NCBI RefSeq assembly: GCF_020906515.1
Contig: NC_085855.1
Span: forward strand, 1,364,001 to 1,428,000
From: Vanrija pseudolonga
Lineage: Eukaryota; Basidiomycota; Tremellomycetes; Trichosporonales; Trichosporonaceae
Reading direction: 5' to 3'
DNA length: 64,000 bases
Shown here: positions 10,781 to 22,443 of the stretch, one piece after another
Layout: each line of letters opens with the position of its first letter
Position numbering within the stretch: position 1 is the stretch's first letter
Program-made: the position numbers and the translations under genes
Notes under the pieces: model-generated
Database searches by the model: none
What the model was told of the DNA's origin: nothing
What the model saw: only the letters and a program-made list of their open reading frames with translations

Positions 10781-11533
10781 TCATGCGAGGGCTGTTGGCC
10801 CCGGGGTGTCGCGCGCCATAGGAGGGATGGTGGCGGGCGTCGGTGGGGCAGGGGCGGGGGCGGGCGGCGATGTCGTCGGCCCCGGGGCAGGGGCGGCAAG
10901 CGACAGCACGCCTAGCCGGGCCGAGAGGTCATCGTTGGGCGAGGGGAGCGGCCGGCCGGTCGGCAGCGCGGGCGGCGACGAAGCTGGGTTGGACGGCGGT
11001 GGGGAGATGGGCAGCTGGGCCCCTACCGGCGGCTGGGGCGGCAGCTGGGGGAGGGCGCGCGCCGTTGGCGGGGGGAGGGGCGGCGCTGCTGGCGGAGAGA
11101 GCGGCGGGGAGAGGGGCGCGCCTGCGCCGCCGCCGCCGGTGTATGTGTCGGGCTGGGCGTGCGTGCTCGCCGACGGCGGCGCGGGGTAGGGGTAGCTCGC
11201 TGGTGGTGCCGGGGCACTGGAGGCCGCTTGCGGCGCGGGGTAGGCTGGATAGCCCGGGGCAGGGGCGCTGGGGGGAGCTGCTTGGGCGGCGGGGTGCGCT
11301 GGATAGCCTGCGCCATAGCTCGGCGCCGGTGGAGGGGGCGGCTGCGGATAAGGATAAGCTGCGTAGCCTGCCTGCTGGGGCGGGGGCGGCGGGGGTGGGA
11401 GGTGGCCATACGGTCCAGGCGGGGGAGGCGGGAGGTGCGCGTACTGTCCCCCTCCTCCTGGCGGCAGCGGTGGCGGTGGAGCGTAGTACCCTCCCCCTCC
11501 TGGCGGTGGGGGAGCGTATGGATAGTATGACAT
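10781..11533 (-). CDS. Pro/Ala/Gly/Tyr-rich low-complexity protein, possibly the N-terminal part of the Cys-pair protein
   Basis: Starts MSYYPYAPPPPGGGGYY and runs 250 residues of Pro/Tyr/Gly/Ala-rich sequence with YPYP, PAPP and PPLPP repeats, ending GPTALA at a TGA. A TATA-like element lies about 50 nt upstream. The stop is followed in the same frame by 7 codons and then the start of the CxxC protein. Pro-rich N-termini joined to such Cys-pair modules would be unsurprising, so one 770-residue product is plausible. I found no GT-AG intron that removes the stop and keeps the MTFYRHPSYPQLAMC block. The choices are two genes, stop readthrough, or a sequence error. Confidence 0.55.
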   Translation of the reverse strand: MSYYPYAPPPPGGGGYYAPPPPLPPGGGGQYAHLPPPPPGPYGHLPPPPPPPQQAGYAAYPYPQPPPPPAPSYGAGYPAHPAAQAAPPSAPAPGYPAYPAPQAASSAPAPPASYPYPAPPSASTHAQPDTYTGGGGAGAPLSPPLSPPAAPPLPPPTARALPQLPPQPPVGAQLPISPPPSNPASSPPALPTGRPLPSPNDDLSARLGVLSLAAPAPGPTTSPPAPAPAPPTPATIPPMARDTPGPTALA

Positions 11534-11580
11534 TGAGCGACGGTGGGTGCTGGTCGTGCTCGGCGATGCGGGGTGTCGTC

Positions 11581-11588
11581 TATTTAAA
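11581..11588 (-). promoter_or_regulatory. TATA-like element of the Pro-rich gene
   Basis: TTTAAATA on the minus strand, about 50 nt upstream of the ATG at 11533. Confidence 0.45.
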
Positions 11589-12004
11589 GCGGTGGTCGTC
11601 GAGGTCTGGGCCAGGTGACTTGCAACCACCACATTGATAGCCGCGGCTCATGACGTCTTGTTTCAGATGGCGGCGATCGACCCCCGCAGTGCAATGTTGA
11701 CACTTGGCGAGTGCATGCAAAAGAGTGGTTTGTACTCACTGGCTCTAGTCGCATTCGAACACCCTTGCAATAATCCATGATGCCTCTTGTCTCGATGGCT
11801 CAGAACCAAGGTTATGTTCTAACTGCGCTGTATACCAGTGGGGTGCCCCTCGTCAGGCTGGCAGCTAGACATGCCCGCGGGTCCAACTCGGGTGCAGCAC
11901 GCAGCAAACGGACAAAGTCGAGGCACTAATCGGTGCAGCTGAGCCACATGCCATTGCGCGGGTTAGTACGCATACTCGCGCTACTCCCATGCCACCATTA
12001 TGCA
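11589..12004. other. intergenic spacer, no gene seen
   Basis: Promoter of the Pro-rich gene and 3' end of the RINT1 gene. It contains a weak tRNA-like fold on the minus strand that I did not accept (see the rejected list). Confidence 0.5.
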
Positions 12005-14604
12005 TCATCTCCAGCACTCGAGCCGGCGTCTCAGCACGGCCTGCAGCTCGTCCTCTGACAGCTCGTGCACGCCCGTGCGCTCACGCAGGCTGTCGAGCGC
12101 TGCGCCTCCGCTCCAAGCCGCCGCCATGGCCTGCGCGAACGTCGGCGTGTCGGCCTCCGCCTCTGACTCGGAGGGCAGGGCGAGCAAGGTCGCCATCTCG
12201 TACAGCCTGTTCCACGGCACATCAGTCGGAATGGGCGGGGTGATGCGCGCGACGCCTGCCGCCGCCGCGTGCCGCCAGTCGTCGACTTCCGACAGTAGCG
12301 CGCGCCCGCCCGCAGCGGTGAACTTGGACCAGCCGGCGTAGACTGCGCGCTGGGCGATATGGTTGACCAGGTGGGCCGACACGCGGCGGTACACGCGTGC
12401 GGCTGGCGTGCGGGGGAGCACGCGCAGCGCCGACAGCAGCGACGTGTAGCCTGCCAGCGCTGCGACGAGGGACGAGTCTGGCCCCGAGTCCTCTAGCGCG
12501 CCGTCCGCGCCGACGTCCCACCGCCGCGTGAGGTGCTGCTTGAGGTCTGACTCGACTTCCGAGGTGATGAGGCGCACCATCATATCCTCGGCGCGTGCGC
12601 GGAGGTCAGAGTATCGCTGTGCCGTAGGGTCCCATACTGACGGTGCGGCAGCGTCGCCGGCAAGGTCGGCCGACATTTCCGCGAACAGCACGTCGTTGGA
12701 CCACGAGCGAAGCGCTGCGACGAGGTACTCTGCGCTCACGTGCGCCTTGATCAGGCGCTCCAGCCCAGCCGTGCCGACCGTGACCCGCGAGTCGGGGGTG
12801 GGCCTTGCGCCGCCCAGCGCGCCGGGGACGGCGCGCACGAACGCCGAGCTGAGCGTCTCGAAGGCGTTGAGAGAGCCGTCCAGGCGCGAGTGGTACGCTG
12901 CGAGGGTGGGCAGCTGGATCGTGCGGAGGAAGGCGACGCGGTATTCCTGTGCTGGGAGAGGCGCGTAGCGGTCCGTAATCCCCTCGATGAGCGCCTTGAC
13001 CTTGCGCGCCGACTCGGTAGACGGCAGCGCGGCCTCGCCGTCGTCCTCGTCCTCGTCCTCGTCGACCGCAATAGCCCACGCGTTCGGCGCCGAAATAATG
13101 TCGTTGAGCGACGTCTCGGCAAACTTTCTCTCGCCCTCAAGCCACTGCTCGAACCAGTCGTGCTCGCGCAGAATGACCCCCGCGAGGCCCTCCCACTCGG
13201 CCTCAGCGCCGGCGTACACGCTCGTGCGGGCGAGCTCGAAGCCGTTCTCGCGCACGGCGTCGTCGAACATGACTGTCTGGTAGACTGTGTGCGCGAGCAG
13301 CGCGGGGTGGGACAGCAGGTGGGGAATGCGGGTGCGGAGGAACGCAAGCAGCGTCGGAAAGAGGAGCATCGTGAGCTCGCACGTCACGTCGACCTTGGGG
13401 TACTCGCGAGCCGTCAGCGGCTGGAGGTAGTCTGCGATGAAGCCCGCGTGCTCGTACACCGCGTCTTGGATGTTGGCGAACGCCCACTCGGGCTTGTCGA
13501 CGCGGTTGGTCGAGCGCGACCCCTGGAAGTGGTACTTGAACCGCAGGGTGATGGGCTCTGTGAGCGCCTGGATCGGGTACAGGCCGTCGCCCGACGTCCA
13601 CGACGGCGAGCGCTCCAGCGTGGCATGCAGGCTCTCGCCCTCGGCCTGGAGGTGGAGCAGCTCGCTATACGCGCGCTCAAACGCGCGCCGCTTGTCGGCG
13701 GGTACGGACGCGTAGTCCACCCTCCTGGGCCAGCCGAGCGGCTCCGCGGCGGCGAGCAGCGTGTCGGAGAGCACGCGCTTGAGCTGCGCCCACGCGTCGG
13801 CGCGCACGTCGGCCAGCGTGCCCAGCAGCGCCATCCCGGGCGGGAGGACCTTCTCGACCGCGACGATCGCGTCGCTCAGCGCGCGGTAGTGCGGCAGCGC
13901 AGCGAGCGCCGACGGGGTGTGGTGCGCGGGGTCGAGCACGGCGTCGCTGCGGCGTCAGCGGGGTCACAGCTCGCCACGTACCGTAGTCGGAGGATACGCT
14001 CCAGCACGCGGCTCCATGCGAGCGCGGCACGCGTGCGCCCAAGACCAGCCTCCATGCCCTCCACCTGCTCAAGCAGCGTCGGCGCACGCTCGCCGCCTTC
14101 CTCGTCGTCGTCAAGCGGCGCCGAGGAGCTAAGCTGAGCGAGCAGCGCCGCGCTCTCGTCACTCTGGCGATATCGCTCCAATGCGAGGTCCTGCGCTGCG
14201 GTCTGCAAGCTTTCCAGAGCGGCGCGCGCCTGGCCAATAGCGCCAGGCAACGCAGCCTCCGCGTCCGCGAGGCGCTGGCCCGCGCTCGCGGCCGCAGACG
14301 TCCAGTGCGCAATGTCCTCGTCTAGCGTGCGTTTCTTAGCTGCCTGTACGGGAGTGGAAGGGCGCGAAGACGACGCAGAGTACGACCCGCCGCCGCCGCG
14401 CCGGTGCTTCTTCTCCACCTGGGCTGGCGCAGCGCCAGTCAGGCTCGCGAGGTCCGGGTACGCCGCGTCGAGATACGCCTTGACCTCTGCTTCTACGCGG
14501 CTTGTGTAGACCGGCGCCGCGAGCGAGCGGATGCGCGCGGAAAGCGCGGCGGGCGTCGTCGCGTGCGCGCTCGACGGGGTCGAGGGGCCCGCTATTGTCG
14601 TCAT
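12005..14604 (-). CDS. RINT1/Tip20 family vesicle-tethering protein
   Basis: A subunit of the Dsl1/NRZ tethering complex that docks Golgi-derived COPI vesicles at the ER (family knowledge). Exons are 14604-13982 and 13946-12005, with a 35-nt intron (GTACGT donor, CTGAC branch, GCAG acceptor), giving 854 residues. The N-terminal 200 residues are helical and include the predicted coiled coil (IAHWTSAAASAGQRLADAEAALP). The body shows the RINT1/TIP20 core: a YPIQALTEPITLRFKYHF block, PEWAFANIQDAVYEHAGFI, a W-rich VILREHDWFEQWLEGE segment and SWSNDVLF further on. The C-terminal end (ELSEDELQAVLRRRLECWR) also resembles the family. An Asp/Glu cluster (DEDEDEDDGE) interrupts the middle. It is divergent from the membrane-protein gene at 14849. 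Confidence 0.88.
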
Positions 14605-14848
14605 TGTAGGGGGGTGTGCGATGGAGACAGCGCTGCGCTGTGCTCAAGCAGAAACCCAGTCGTTGACGTTGTGACGAGTTGGCTGGCGTGCCACGTGGAC
14701 CACGTGGCGTGACGTCTGGCCGAAGTCGCATCGCACATCGCTTGTTCGTCGATCGGCTACGCGACAACGACATGCCACCACGACAGACTCAACTTCCCAA
14801 CATCATCCATTCCACGTCCACCACACTCCTTACACCACCGAAAACACC
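14605..14848. promoter_or_regulatory. bidirectional promoter between the RINT1 and 14849 genes
   Basis: Only 244 bp separate the two divergent ATGs. The right half is C/A-rich leader (CATTCCACGTCCACCACA). No clear TATA is seen on either strand. A small palindromic CCACGTGG-type element (GCCACGTGGACCACGTGGCG, 14690-14709) carries two CACGTG E-boxes. Confidence 0.6.
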
Positions 14849-15603
14849 ATGGGCAAGCCAGAACCCATCGAGCTGCGTCCTCTCGGCGGCAACGCGCACG
14901 CCGGCGCCTCGACCACCTCCCTCCCGCCCCCCTATCGCGAGCCGGCGCCTGGGTCCCTCGGGTCGGGGTACCGCGCCGCCGAGGACCGGGCCAAGGCTGC
15001 CGTCCGGCCGGGCGAGGGGGCGATGGACTCTGCGAGCGTGTATGGGCTGTTTGCGGCCGGGTGGTGAGTGGGCCGTTGAGGGGACTGAGCAGGCTGACCA
15101 CCGGCGCCAGGTTCGCAACGTGCGCCCTCCCCCTCCTCACGATGCCCCGCCTCGTCCTCTTCCTCGCCGGCCCGTCGTCGGCCCCGACCCCGCTCAACCC
15201 CTCCTCGCTTCAGGCTCCCTTGGCCAACAACCCAGTCAGCTCGGGCCCCATCCCGTCCTACGACCGCGGGCACTACGACAGCCTGACGCACCTCGAGAAC
15301 TTTGCGCTGCGCCTCCTCGGCCTCGGGCTTGTCGCGCTCGCGCTCGTGAGCCTCTTCGTCGTCGTGCCCGCGTATGCGCCTGGCGTGGCGCCCGGAAGGC
15401 AGAGCACCATCGTCGTCTGGGCCATCCTCGGCAGCGTCGCGTCCGTCGTGGCGTGGAACGCGCCCCTCGGCGCCCTGGCCACCCTCACGGCCTTTGGCAA
15501 CGCCGTCCTCTCGGGCTGGGGATGGTGGGCCGTCTTTTTTGGAAACGACGACCGCAAGTTTAAAAAGTACCTCAAACCAAACTCGCGCCTCAAGCGTCTG
15601 TAG
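14849..15603 (+). CDS. small fungal membrane protein of unknown function
   Basis: Exons are 14849-15063 and 15111-15603 with a 47-nt intron (GTGAGT...GCCAG), giving 235 residues. The soluble N-terminus (MGKPEPIELRPLGG) is followed by four or so hydrophobic segments. They are VYGLFAAGWFATCALPLLTM-like, FALRLLGLGLVALALVSLFVVV, STIVVWAILGSVASVVAW and LTAFGNAVLSGWGWWAVFF. The tail is short and basic (KFKKYLKPNSRLKRL). The splice falls inside the first helix and restores the Trp codon, which supports it. I do not recognise a named family. Confidence 0.75.
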
Positions 15604-15953
15604 CGGTGCAAATGCGCACAGTCCCATCCTACATCCTACACACTGTATCCACCTGTCCGTCCGGTCCTCGTCGCTTCCCCCAGGCTGCTCTGTTTATTCA
15701 CGATGATGATGTCTAGTGTGCATGAAAATACAAGTGTAACTATAGTGGCAATGAAGTGGTAGTACTGATGCGCGTGCAATGCTATCGCCAATGGATAGCA
15801 CAGCGACATGTTGCACCATCGGGCTCGAGCCCCCAAGTGGCGTCGTACAGCGCGCGCCCTTATCGCTGGGCGTCTTGAGATCGAGACCTCCCTCGTCTCT
15901 TCTATCTCTCTCTCCTACACGCACTCCTCACCCCCGCTTCCCCTCAATCTTCC
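15604..15953. other. convergent 3' regions, with a small hairpin
   Basis: 350 bp between two converging genes. It contains TGCTATC-GCCAATG-GATAGCA (about 15778-15798), a 7-bp stem, and A/T-richer stretches suited to polyadenylation. No gene seen. Confidence 0.5.
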
Positions 15954-18900
15954 CTACGACATGATGGCCGTGTTGGCGTGATGCGCCGCCTGGTCTTCGG
16001 CAAGCATCCGGTCTCGCTCGCGGTCGCGGCGTTCGGCTGCTGCCACAAGGGCGGCGTTGCCTTCCGGCGTGTCGGGCTCCGGGACAGAACCGCCGTTGGC
16101 GGCAGTCGCAGCTGCAGCAGCGGCAGTCGTCGCGGCGTTCCTGCGACGGCGGCGACGAGGCAGCGTCTGCTGGATCGGCATCGGCCGCACGTCAAGGTCC
16201 ATTGCCACGTTGGTCGCCGCCTGGAAAGCCTCGATCCACTGCACACACTGCCGAGCCGACTCGGTCTGCAGCATAAACTGCTGGCCCTCGGAACGAACAC
16301 GGACGCAGTGCAAGCGCTTCTTGTAGTCGGCAGCAAGACCACTCTCGGCATTGTGAAGTGAGTACACGTGCACGAGCTGGTTGTGCGCAAATGGCAGGTG
16401 CGCGGCGATCGGCGCAGACGCGGTCGACGACGCCACAGACTCGGCTCCAGACGACTGGCGGCGATTCTTGTGCGTGAAGAGGTGAATGTCCTTGGCGTCG
16501 GGGCCGTCAGACTCGGTGCTGGGTCGAGTCTGGGAACCGTTGGTGAGGCGGCGAGCCTGAAGCGCAACACCACGCGCCAGCGTCGAGTCGATGCTGGTGC
16601 TGGTGCCGCGGCGACCACCGGGGCTGGCAGTACGTCCGGGCGACGTTGCCGTCGTCGGCGAAGTCGTGCTCATGGACGCCCGGCGCTCCTGGAGTACGCG
16701 GTCAGGCGGGAGGTGCACGTGGAGGTTCGACTCCACCTCGTCGGTCGAAGCCGTCAAGTAGACCTCGCCCGCGCGCAGAGGCACCTTTGTCGGATCAAAT
16801 TTGTACACGTAAAGCGCCGTACCGTGGAGCACAAAGTAGTGCTTCTTCCACGAGCGGTCCTTGGCCTGGACACCAGGGGCGTTGAACTCCATCTTGCGTG
16901 CCAGAGTGCCCTCGATGTGCACGCCGCACCAGTACGGAGGCAGGCGCTCGCGGCCCTCTTCTTCACGGGGCTTGGGAACCGGTCCGTCGTAAAAGGCCAA
17001 GGGCTGGTACTTTGGTGGAGGCACATCCTCGAGCGACGATCTGCGCTTGAGAGGAGGGGGCGCAGACTGGCCGCGGAGGGGAGCGTTCGGCGTAGGAGGT
17101 GTGTAGATCACCGACTCGGGTGGGGACGACGTCACCGAGATGCCCGAAGCCTCCTCGTCATGGCTGACCGTCGATTCCGGCCGCTCACTGGCCGGCTGCC
17201 GGTGAGACAGGTTGACCATGGACTGCGACGGGCGCGTGTAGAACGAGGGCCGGGCCGCAGCAGTGGTGGTTTCGGGGGTGGTCGGGGTCGCAGAAGGCGA
17301 GTGAGCAGCAGTGGATGAGCCAGAGGCAGAGCCCGAAGCCTCGTCGTCAGAGGTCACATCCGAGGAGGCTTCGCTGTCCTCCTCCTCCTCGACGGGGCTC
17401 GAGCGAAGCGCTGGGTCTGAGCGAGCGGGTCGGACCTGGCCGCCTCCGCTTCGCTTGCGAGGAGTGGCCACGGGCCGCTGAAGGTCCGAAGCACGAGGGG
17501 TCGCTTCGACCGCAGACTCGGTCGGGGTCCGGCTGCTTGACGCAACAAACGAGTCAAAGTAGCCCGGAATGCGAGCATTGGCCGCGCCAACGGCCTCGGA
17601 CGACGAGATGGTGGCCGTCTTCAATGGCGACTCGGCAAACGTGGCCCACTCGCCGGCCGAGGCCGAGTAGTCTGGACGTGGCGTTGCGAGGTTCCACACC
17701 GACTTTGCAGAGGTCGATCCGAGGACAAGGTTGCTCGAGGCAGCTGCGGCCCGAATCTCGTCCACGGTCATGGGCTGCGTATGCCGGCGATCGGCAATGC
17801 TCGACGGTGTCGAGGATCCAGGTGTCTCTGATATCGTGTTAGCATCAAGCAGATGGTCTAGACGTACCTTCGGCAACTGGTGTCATGGTCCCGGCTGCTG
17901 GTGCCTTGCCCTTGGCTGTGAAGGAGATGTGGTCGTCTTCCTGGGCTGGAAGGGGGGGACTGTCCTGTGACGAGGTGTCCGCGTCGTCCTCGTCATCCTC
18001 CTCTGCATCGCCGCCATCGTCTTCGTCGTCGTCATCGCCACGCGACGTGGGCATGCGCATCATGACAGGCTAAGAGGGGGCGTCAGCTATTTGCATGCAT
18101 AGGACGCGACTGTCGTTGCGTCTCCACGCGTCCCGACTCTCTCTCGGGACCCTGGCTCGCTCCGTCGGGACCGAACTACTCACCATTGCGCGGGTTGCTT
18201 TTCGGATCTCCTTGTCGGTCAGCTCGCGACTCGGGGTCGGGCGACTCGTGGCAGTGGTCGGGCTCGAAGTCATGGGAGTGAAGAAGGGGAAGACGCCGTG
18301 GAGCGAAGAGCGAGAGTTTGCGCGGGACAGGGCAGGCGACTTGGGGCCACCTTCGCGAGCAAGAGTACCCCATTCTGGCGGTTGTGTAGAGATTGGCGTG
18401 AGCATCGGAAGGTTGGCGATCGGAAGAGGCATAGGCGGTGACTGGAGCACGAGCGACGCCTTGGAAGGGTGACGCGGGAGTCCTTCAGACGTGGACACGA
18501 ACGAGGCCGTGGTGGCCGTGGATGGCCGCCGTCCATCCTGAGAGATGATGGATGCTGCGTACGCGGGGCGCACTGCGGGAGCCGGCTCTTCTGTCTTCTC
18601 CTTGGCCGTCTCGTCAGTCGATGCCCGTGCTGGGGCTTCGGTTTCCAAGAACGGTGCAAGCGAGGCGGGGCCCATCACGAATGCTGCAGCCATGGCCTCC
18701 TCTGGGTCCTGCGACAGGGGGATCTTGATGCGCGTCGTTGTTGTCGGTCCCGCTCCTGGCGAGGTCGCCACCGCCTCGTCCGTCTCTGCGTCAGAAGCCT
18801 CCATGTCGGTTTCTGAGAAGACGGCTGTGCGGGTGCTACCGCGCGACATTGAACGCATGCTGTTGGCTGATGGAGAAGACGCGCGCAGCAGGTCGCTCGA

Positions 18901-19077
18901 GCGCTTGCGGAAGAGGTTCTTGCTGCCTCCTTCGCCGATGAGGTTGCGGAGTCTGCTCTGAAAGTCGACCGTGTCGACGCTGGTGGACGATTCACGTCTT
19001 GAAGCGCGTCTTTCACGAGTGATGCGTGATCCTGGTGCCGGCGACTCGGAGCGGCGCGTCGAAAAGAGCGAGGGCAT
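15954..19077 (-). CDS. large PH-domain protein
   Basis: Exons are 19077-18184, 18069-17868 and 17827-15954 (introns 114 and 40 nt; phases 0 and 1), giving 989 residues. The N-terminal half is disordered and Ser/Thr/Pro/Arg-rich, with an acidic patch (GDDDDEDDGGDAEEDDEDD). A pleckstrin-homology domain starts near residue 655 with PPYWCGVHIEGTLARKMEF. It includes RSWKKHYFVLHGTALYVYKFDP and closes after a long insert with FMLQTESARQCVQWIEAFQAA, whose Trp is the invariant one of the C-terminal PH helix. A poly-Ala tract and a charged tail follow. PH domains bind phosphoinositides or proteins at membranes. Fungal proteins with this 'IEG-RKMEF' start are generally uncharacterised. Joining the three exons into one gene rests on in-frame junctions. 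Confidence 0.78.
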
Positions 19078-22000
19078 GGTGGGAAAAGGGGAAGGAAGGG
19101 GCGAGGGGGGAAGGTGATTGATGTAGTAGTCTTGTTTGAAGCCCACCCAGCGCACCGAGATGAGGTCGTGTACGCGTAGTTCGGTCCGTAGATTGGATCA
19201 CGAGGGCTCGGCCAGGAAGCAGGGGGGAGGTGTACCCGTGATCAAAGGCCGCCGAGCTTATGAAGGGAGCTGTTACGACCCAGAGCCGCGAGCTAGCTAC
19301 CTAGGGGAGGAGGGTCGGCGTCGGTCGTTGGCGAGCGACGAGGCACGATCGCGCGAGATCGAGGTCGTTGTGCGGGGCTGGACGGAAAAAGAGATGGGCC
19401 TCGGCCGTGCAGTCTGCGCGGTGAGAGCTTGCGGCGGCGGCTTGGTTGGCGGGCGGACGGACTGGGACTGGACCTCGGGATGCGATGCAGTAGGTCCTAG
19501 TGACGGTGGTAGGTTTCAGAGGGCCTTCGTATGTCGTGTGGGCTGTCGCTGCTTTGGCTTTTGGTGGGCCGGCGGGCGGGCGGGCGGGGGAGGCGTGGTC
19601 GTCGGTGGGTGATGCTGGCTGGCGTGGTTCGTTGATTGCGCGCCAGGGAGAGTGAGTCAATGTGGGGGGCAGTGATGAAGATTGCCGAGAGAGACCCAAA
19701 ATACTATGCCAGGGAGAGAGTCCAAGTAATAAAAGAGACAGTTGTTGTTGTTGTCGTCGTCGATGTCGTTGCTGCTGCTGTCGCTGCTGCAGTCGTCGTT
19801 GTGAGATGAGAACAATGTCAAAGTCGGCACCGAGTGGGTCGAGTAGAGATGCGAGTGGGGCAGGCTGCTGGCAACAGTCGGGTCGCTTTTGTCGTTCGGT
19901 TCGGCCGGCCAAAAGAGAGCGAGCAGCCAGGCAGCAGCTCTGTAATCACACTGAACTACTCCGTCTTTTGATTCCAATGTGGCTTCAGGGGCTTCTCTTT
20001 GCAACTCTCCGTGAGTTGGGTGGCGGCGGCACGGCGCAGAGACGCAGGGGGGGGGGGGGCTACTCCGAGTCGGCGGGGCAGGGGGACAGCGGCGGCGACG
20101 ATTTGGAGTAGAGGCGAGCAGCATTCGTAGTAACAAGTGACGTAGTCGGGTCTGGCCGACACTCCAAAAAATGGGAGTGACCCTGAGGCGCAGGCTGCAT
20201 GCTGGCCCCTTCCCTCTCTTGCATGGGTGACTGCATGCAGCAGCTCGAGGCTGGAACACTGGGAGCTGACAGCATGCACAAGTGTGCCAAGAACATGCAC
20301 ATCCACCGGTAACGACAGTCACTGTCACGCTGTACACACAAACGGTCAGCTGAGTGAGTGGGTCGAGAGCGGCGGCGGTTGACAAGGCAACCAACGCGAA
20401 CGCGAGGCAGAGCCGGCTCGGCACACCCAAGCGATATAGACGACACACCACGCAGGCCACTCCGACGCCGCCACCACCGCGCAACGCTTGGCTCCGGCCA
20501 TCCGGTGCCGGACGGACAAGGACGGCTCTGTCCGTACGCGGCCGCGGCATGCTCTGTCAGCACAGTGCATCATGATACGTGTCTAATCGCATGAATAAGA
20601 GGGAGGGTGGGCAGCGGGCAGTGAGCGAATCAACGACTGGGTGAGACATGCCTCGTCGGGATGTCTCTGGCTGATGGACCACTATTAGCCTCGTCTCGCA
20701 TCAATATCACGCGCGCGACGCCCAGCTGATGATGCACGCACTGCCGCGGTAGTAACGGTTTCGCCACCCGCGTCGTGTCAAGGCTCGGGGCCCAGCCTTT
20801 GCCTCGTGGGGGTATGTGCCTGCCTAGCCTGCCTGCCCCTCGTCTCGTCCATGCTTGGCACGTTCGTTGCACGCGCGTGTTGTTGCTTTATGCATTCCCA
20901 TTGCAAGCTACAGCTTGTTGGAATAAGTGAATCGGCAGGGGGGTGGCAAGGCAGCCAAGGACGGTCGGCTCGGTTGGATCCGTCAGAGTGCCGTCGAGGC
21001 ACCGACGAATTTGCGGGGAGGAAATCGGATTACAGTTTGGAATAATCCACAAGCGCGCGGAGACATTCCACTCCGCACTACATACCATTCATCCAAGCAA
21101 GCCTCCCGGCAAGTGCTAACAAAGGTCACGCAGCAGCATCAAGAAGAGCATGAACGTGCGATCTGCGGCGCAGTGTGGCGCGGGGCTGAGAGAGGGAGAG
21201 GGAGAGAGCTGTGCGCCTTCCTCTGGGGCCCATTGTCCACACCCTACCTATGGCCCACGCCACCAAGCCCACGGAGGCCAGAGGCCAGACGCGTCGCGCC
21301 AACAAAGAGGCACTATCAACCGACGTGTCCTTCTCACGCTCTGCAGTGTGGTGCACCAACGTCTGACGTTATCACGCACCTTGTTCCGAGCCAATAGCTG
21401 CAGAAGGGACGACGCGGCGCGGCGCGACACACCACACGCCGTGATACCATGATATCATCATCAGCATGCGCTGTGCCGCGGCTTTCCGGCGGTAAGACGA
21501 CGCGATGGTCGCTCGCTTGAGGAACGCGTTCATGGCGGTGTTGTTGCGTTCGTTCTGGGCTGTCGTCGGGATCAGCGATCGTGACGTATAGATGCGTGGG
21601 CGTTGACAACAGCACGACAGCCGGCCAGCACATCATGATGGCTCATGCTTGGATCGTCGACTGTGTGCAACACGCTGCAAGCTGTGCGATCGATACACAT
21701 ACTGACGACTTGGACGACCGCGCAGTCACAACCCCTCCACCTTCATCCCTCCACCAGCACCACCATGAGGCCACAACACCGCCAAGGCACAGTGCCACCG
21801 GCACCGGCACCGGCAGGCATTATCCGACCGAAGAAGATAGCAGCGAGGAGATAGCCCGCGGGGGCGTGTACATGTGATGCTGATGGGCGTGCATGGCTGG
21901 CACAAGGCGCATCGAGTCGGGCCGACGACGAACGGTGGAGCACAACTGGGGGAGTCATGCCCGCTGACTGATCTGATGCCAGGTGCCTCGCTTCCCCTGG

Positions 22001-22443
22001 CACACTCGAAACCTCGATAACAGCGCCGCACCGTCGTTATGGCCTTGTTACTACCGTCGCTCAGCAACATGACGGGGTGTTCGCTTGATACAAGCCCACC
22101 TGACGACCGACCGTCCATCACCGCGCGGATAGGTGGTGGCAGCAGCTGGTACTCGCTTCATCGGCTGATCGACTGCGAACATCTGAGAACGATCTCGCGC
22201 TTCCAACCCACCTACCTACCTACCTATCAACATTGTAGACAGAGCAAGAACAAGAGCATCGCTGGGCTTGCAACTGCCCTCCTCTTGGACCCACGAAGCT
22301 GGTAACGACATCAGATCAGGCCGCTGGGTCGAACCTGCGTGGCGGTTTCTCGAGCCCACGCCCGACGACAAACGAGGCGCCAAACCGCCAGCCCGTCGGC
22401 CAGCTCTTGAACGATGTTGGGAACTTTGGTCCCCCCTGCGCCA
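19078..22443. other. gene-poor region, left part
   Basis: About 3.4 kb without a convincing gene. It contains the promoter of the PH gene. There is CAA/CAG-rich sequence near 19740-19800 (GTTGTTGTTGTTGTCGTCGT), a 13-nt G run at 20047-20059 and CCTA repeats near 22205-22225. ORFs on both strands overlap with low-complexity or unstructured translations. Confidence 0.5.

Noticed and set aside
11722-11806. tRNA-like fold on the minus strand (GGTTCTG...TAGAGCC with TTCGAAT loop)
   Set aside because: The acceptor stem pairs, but the T stem does not (G53-G61 and others) and no anticodon arm with a normal loop can be drawn. At most a decayed tRNA copy.
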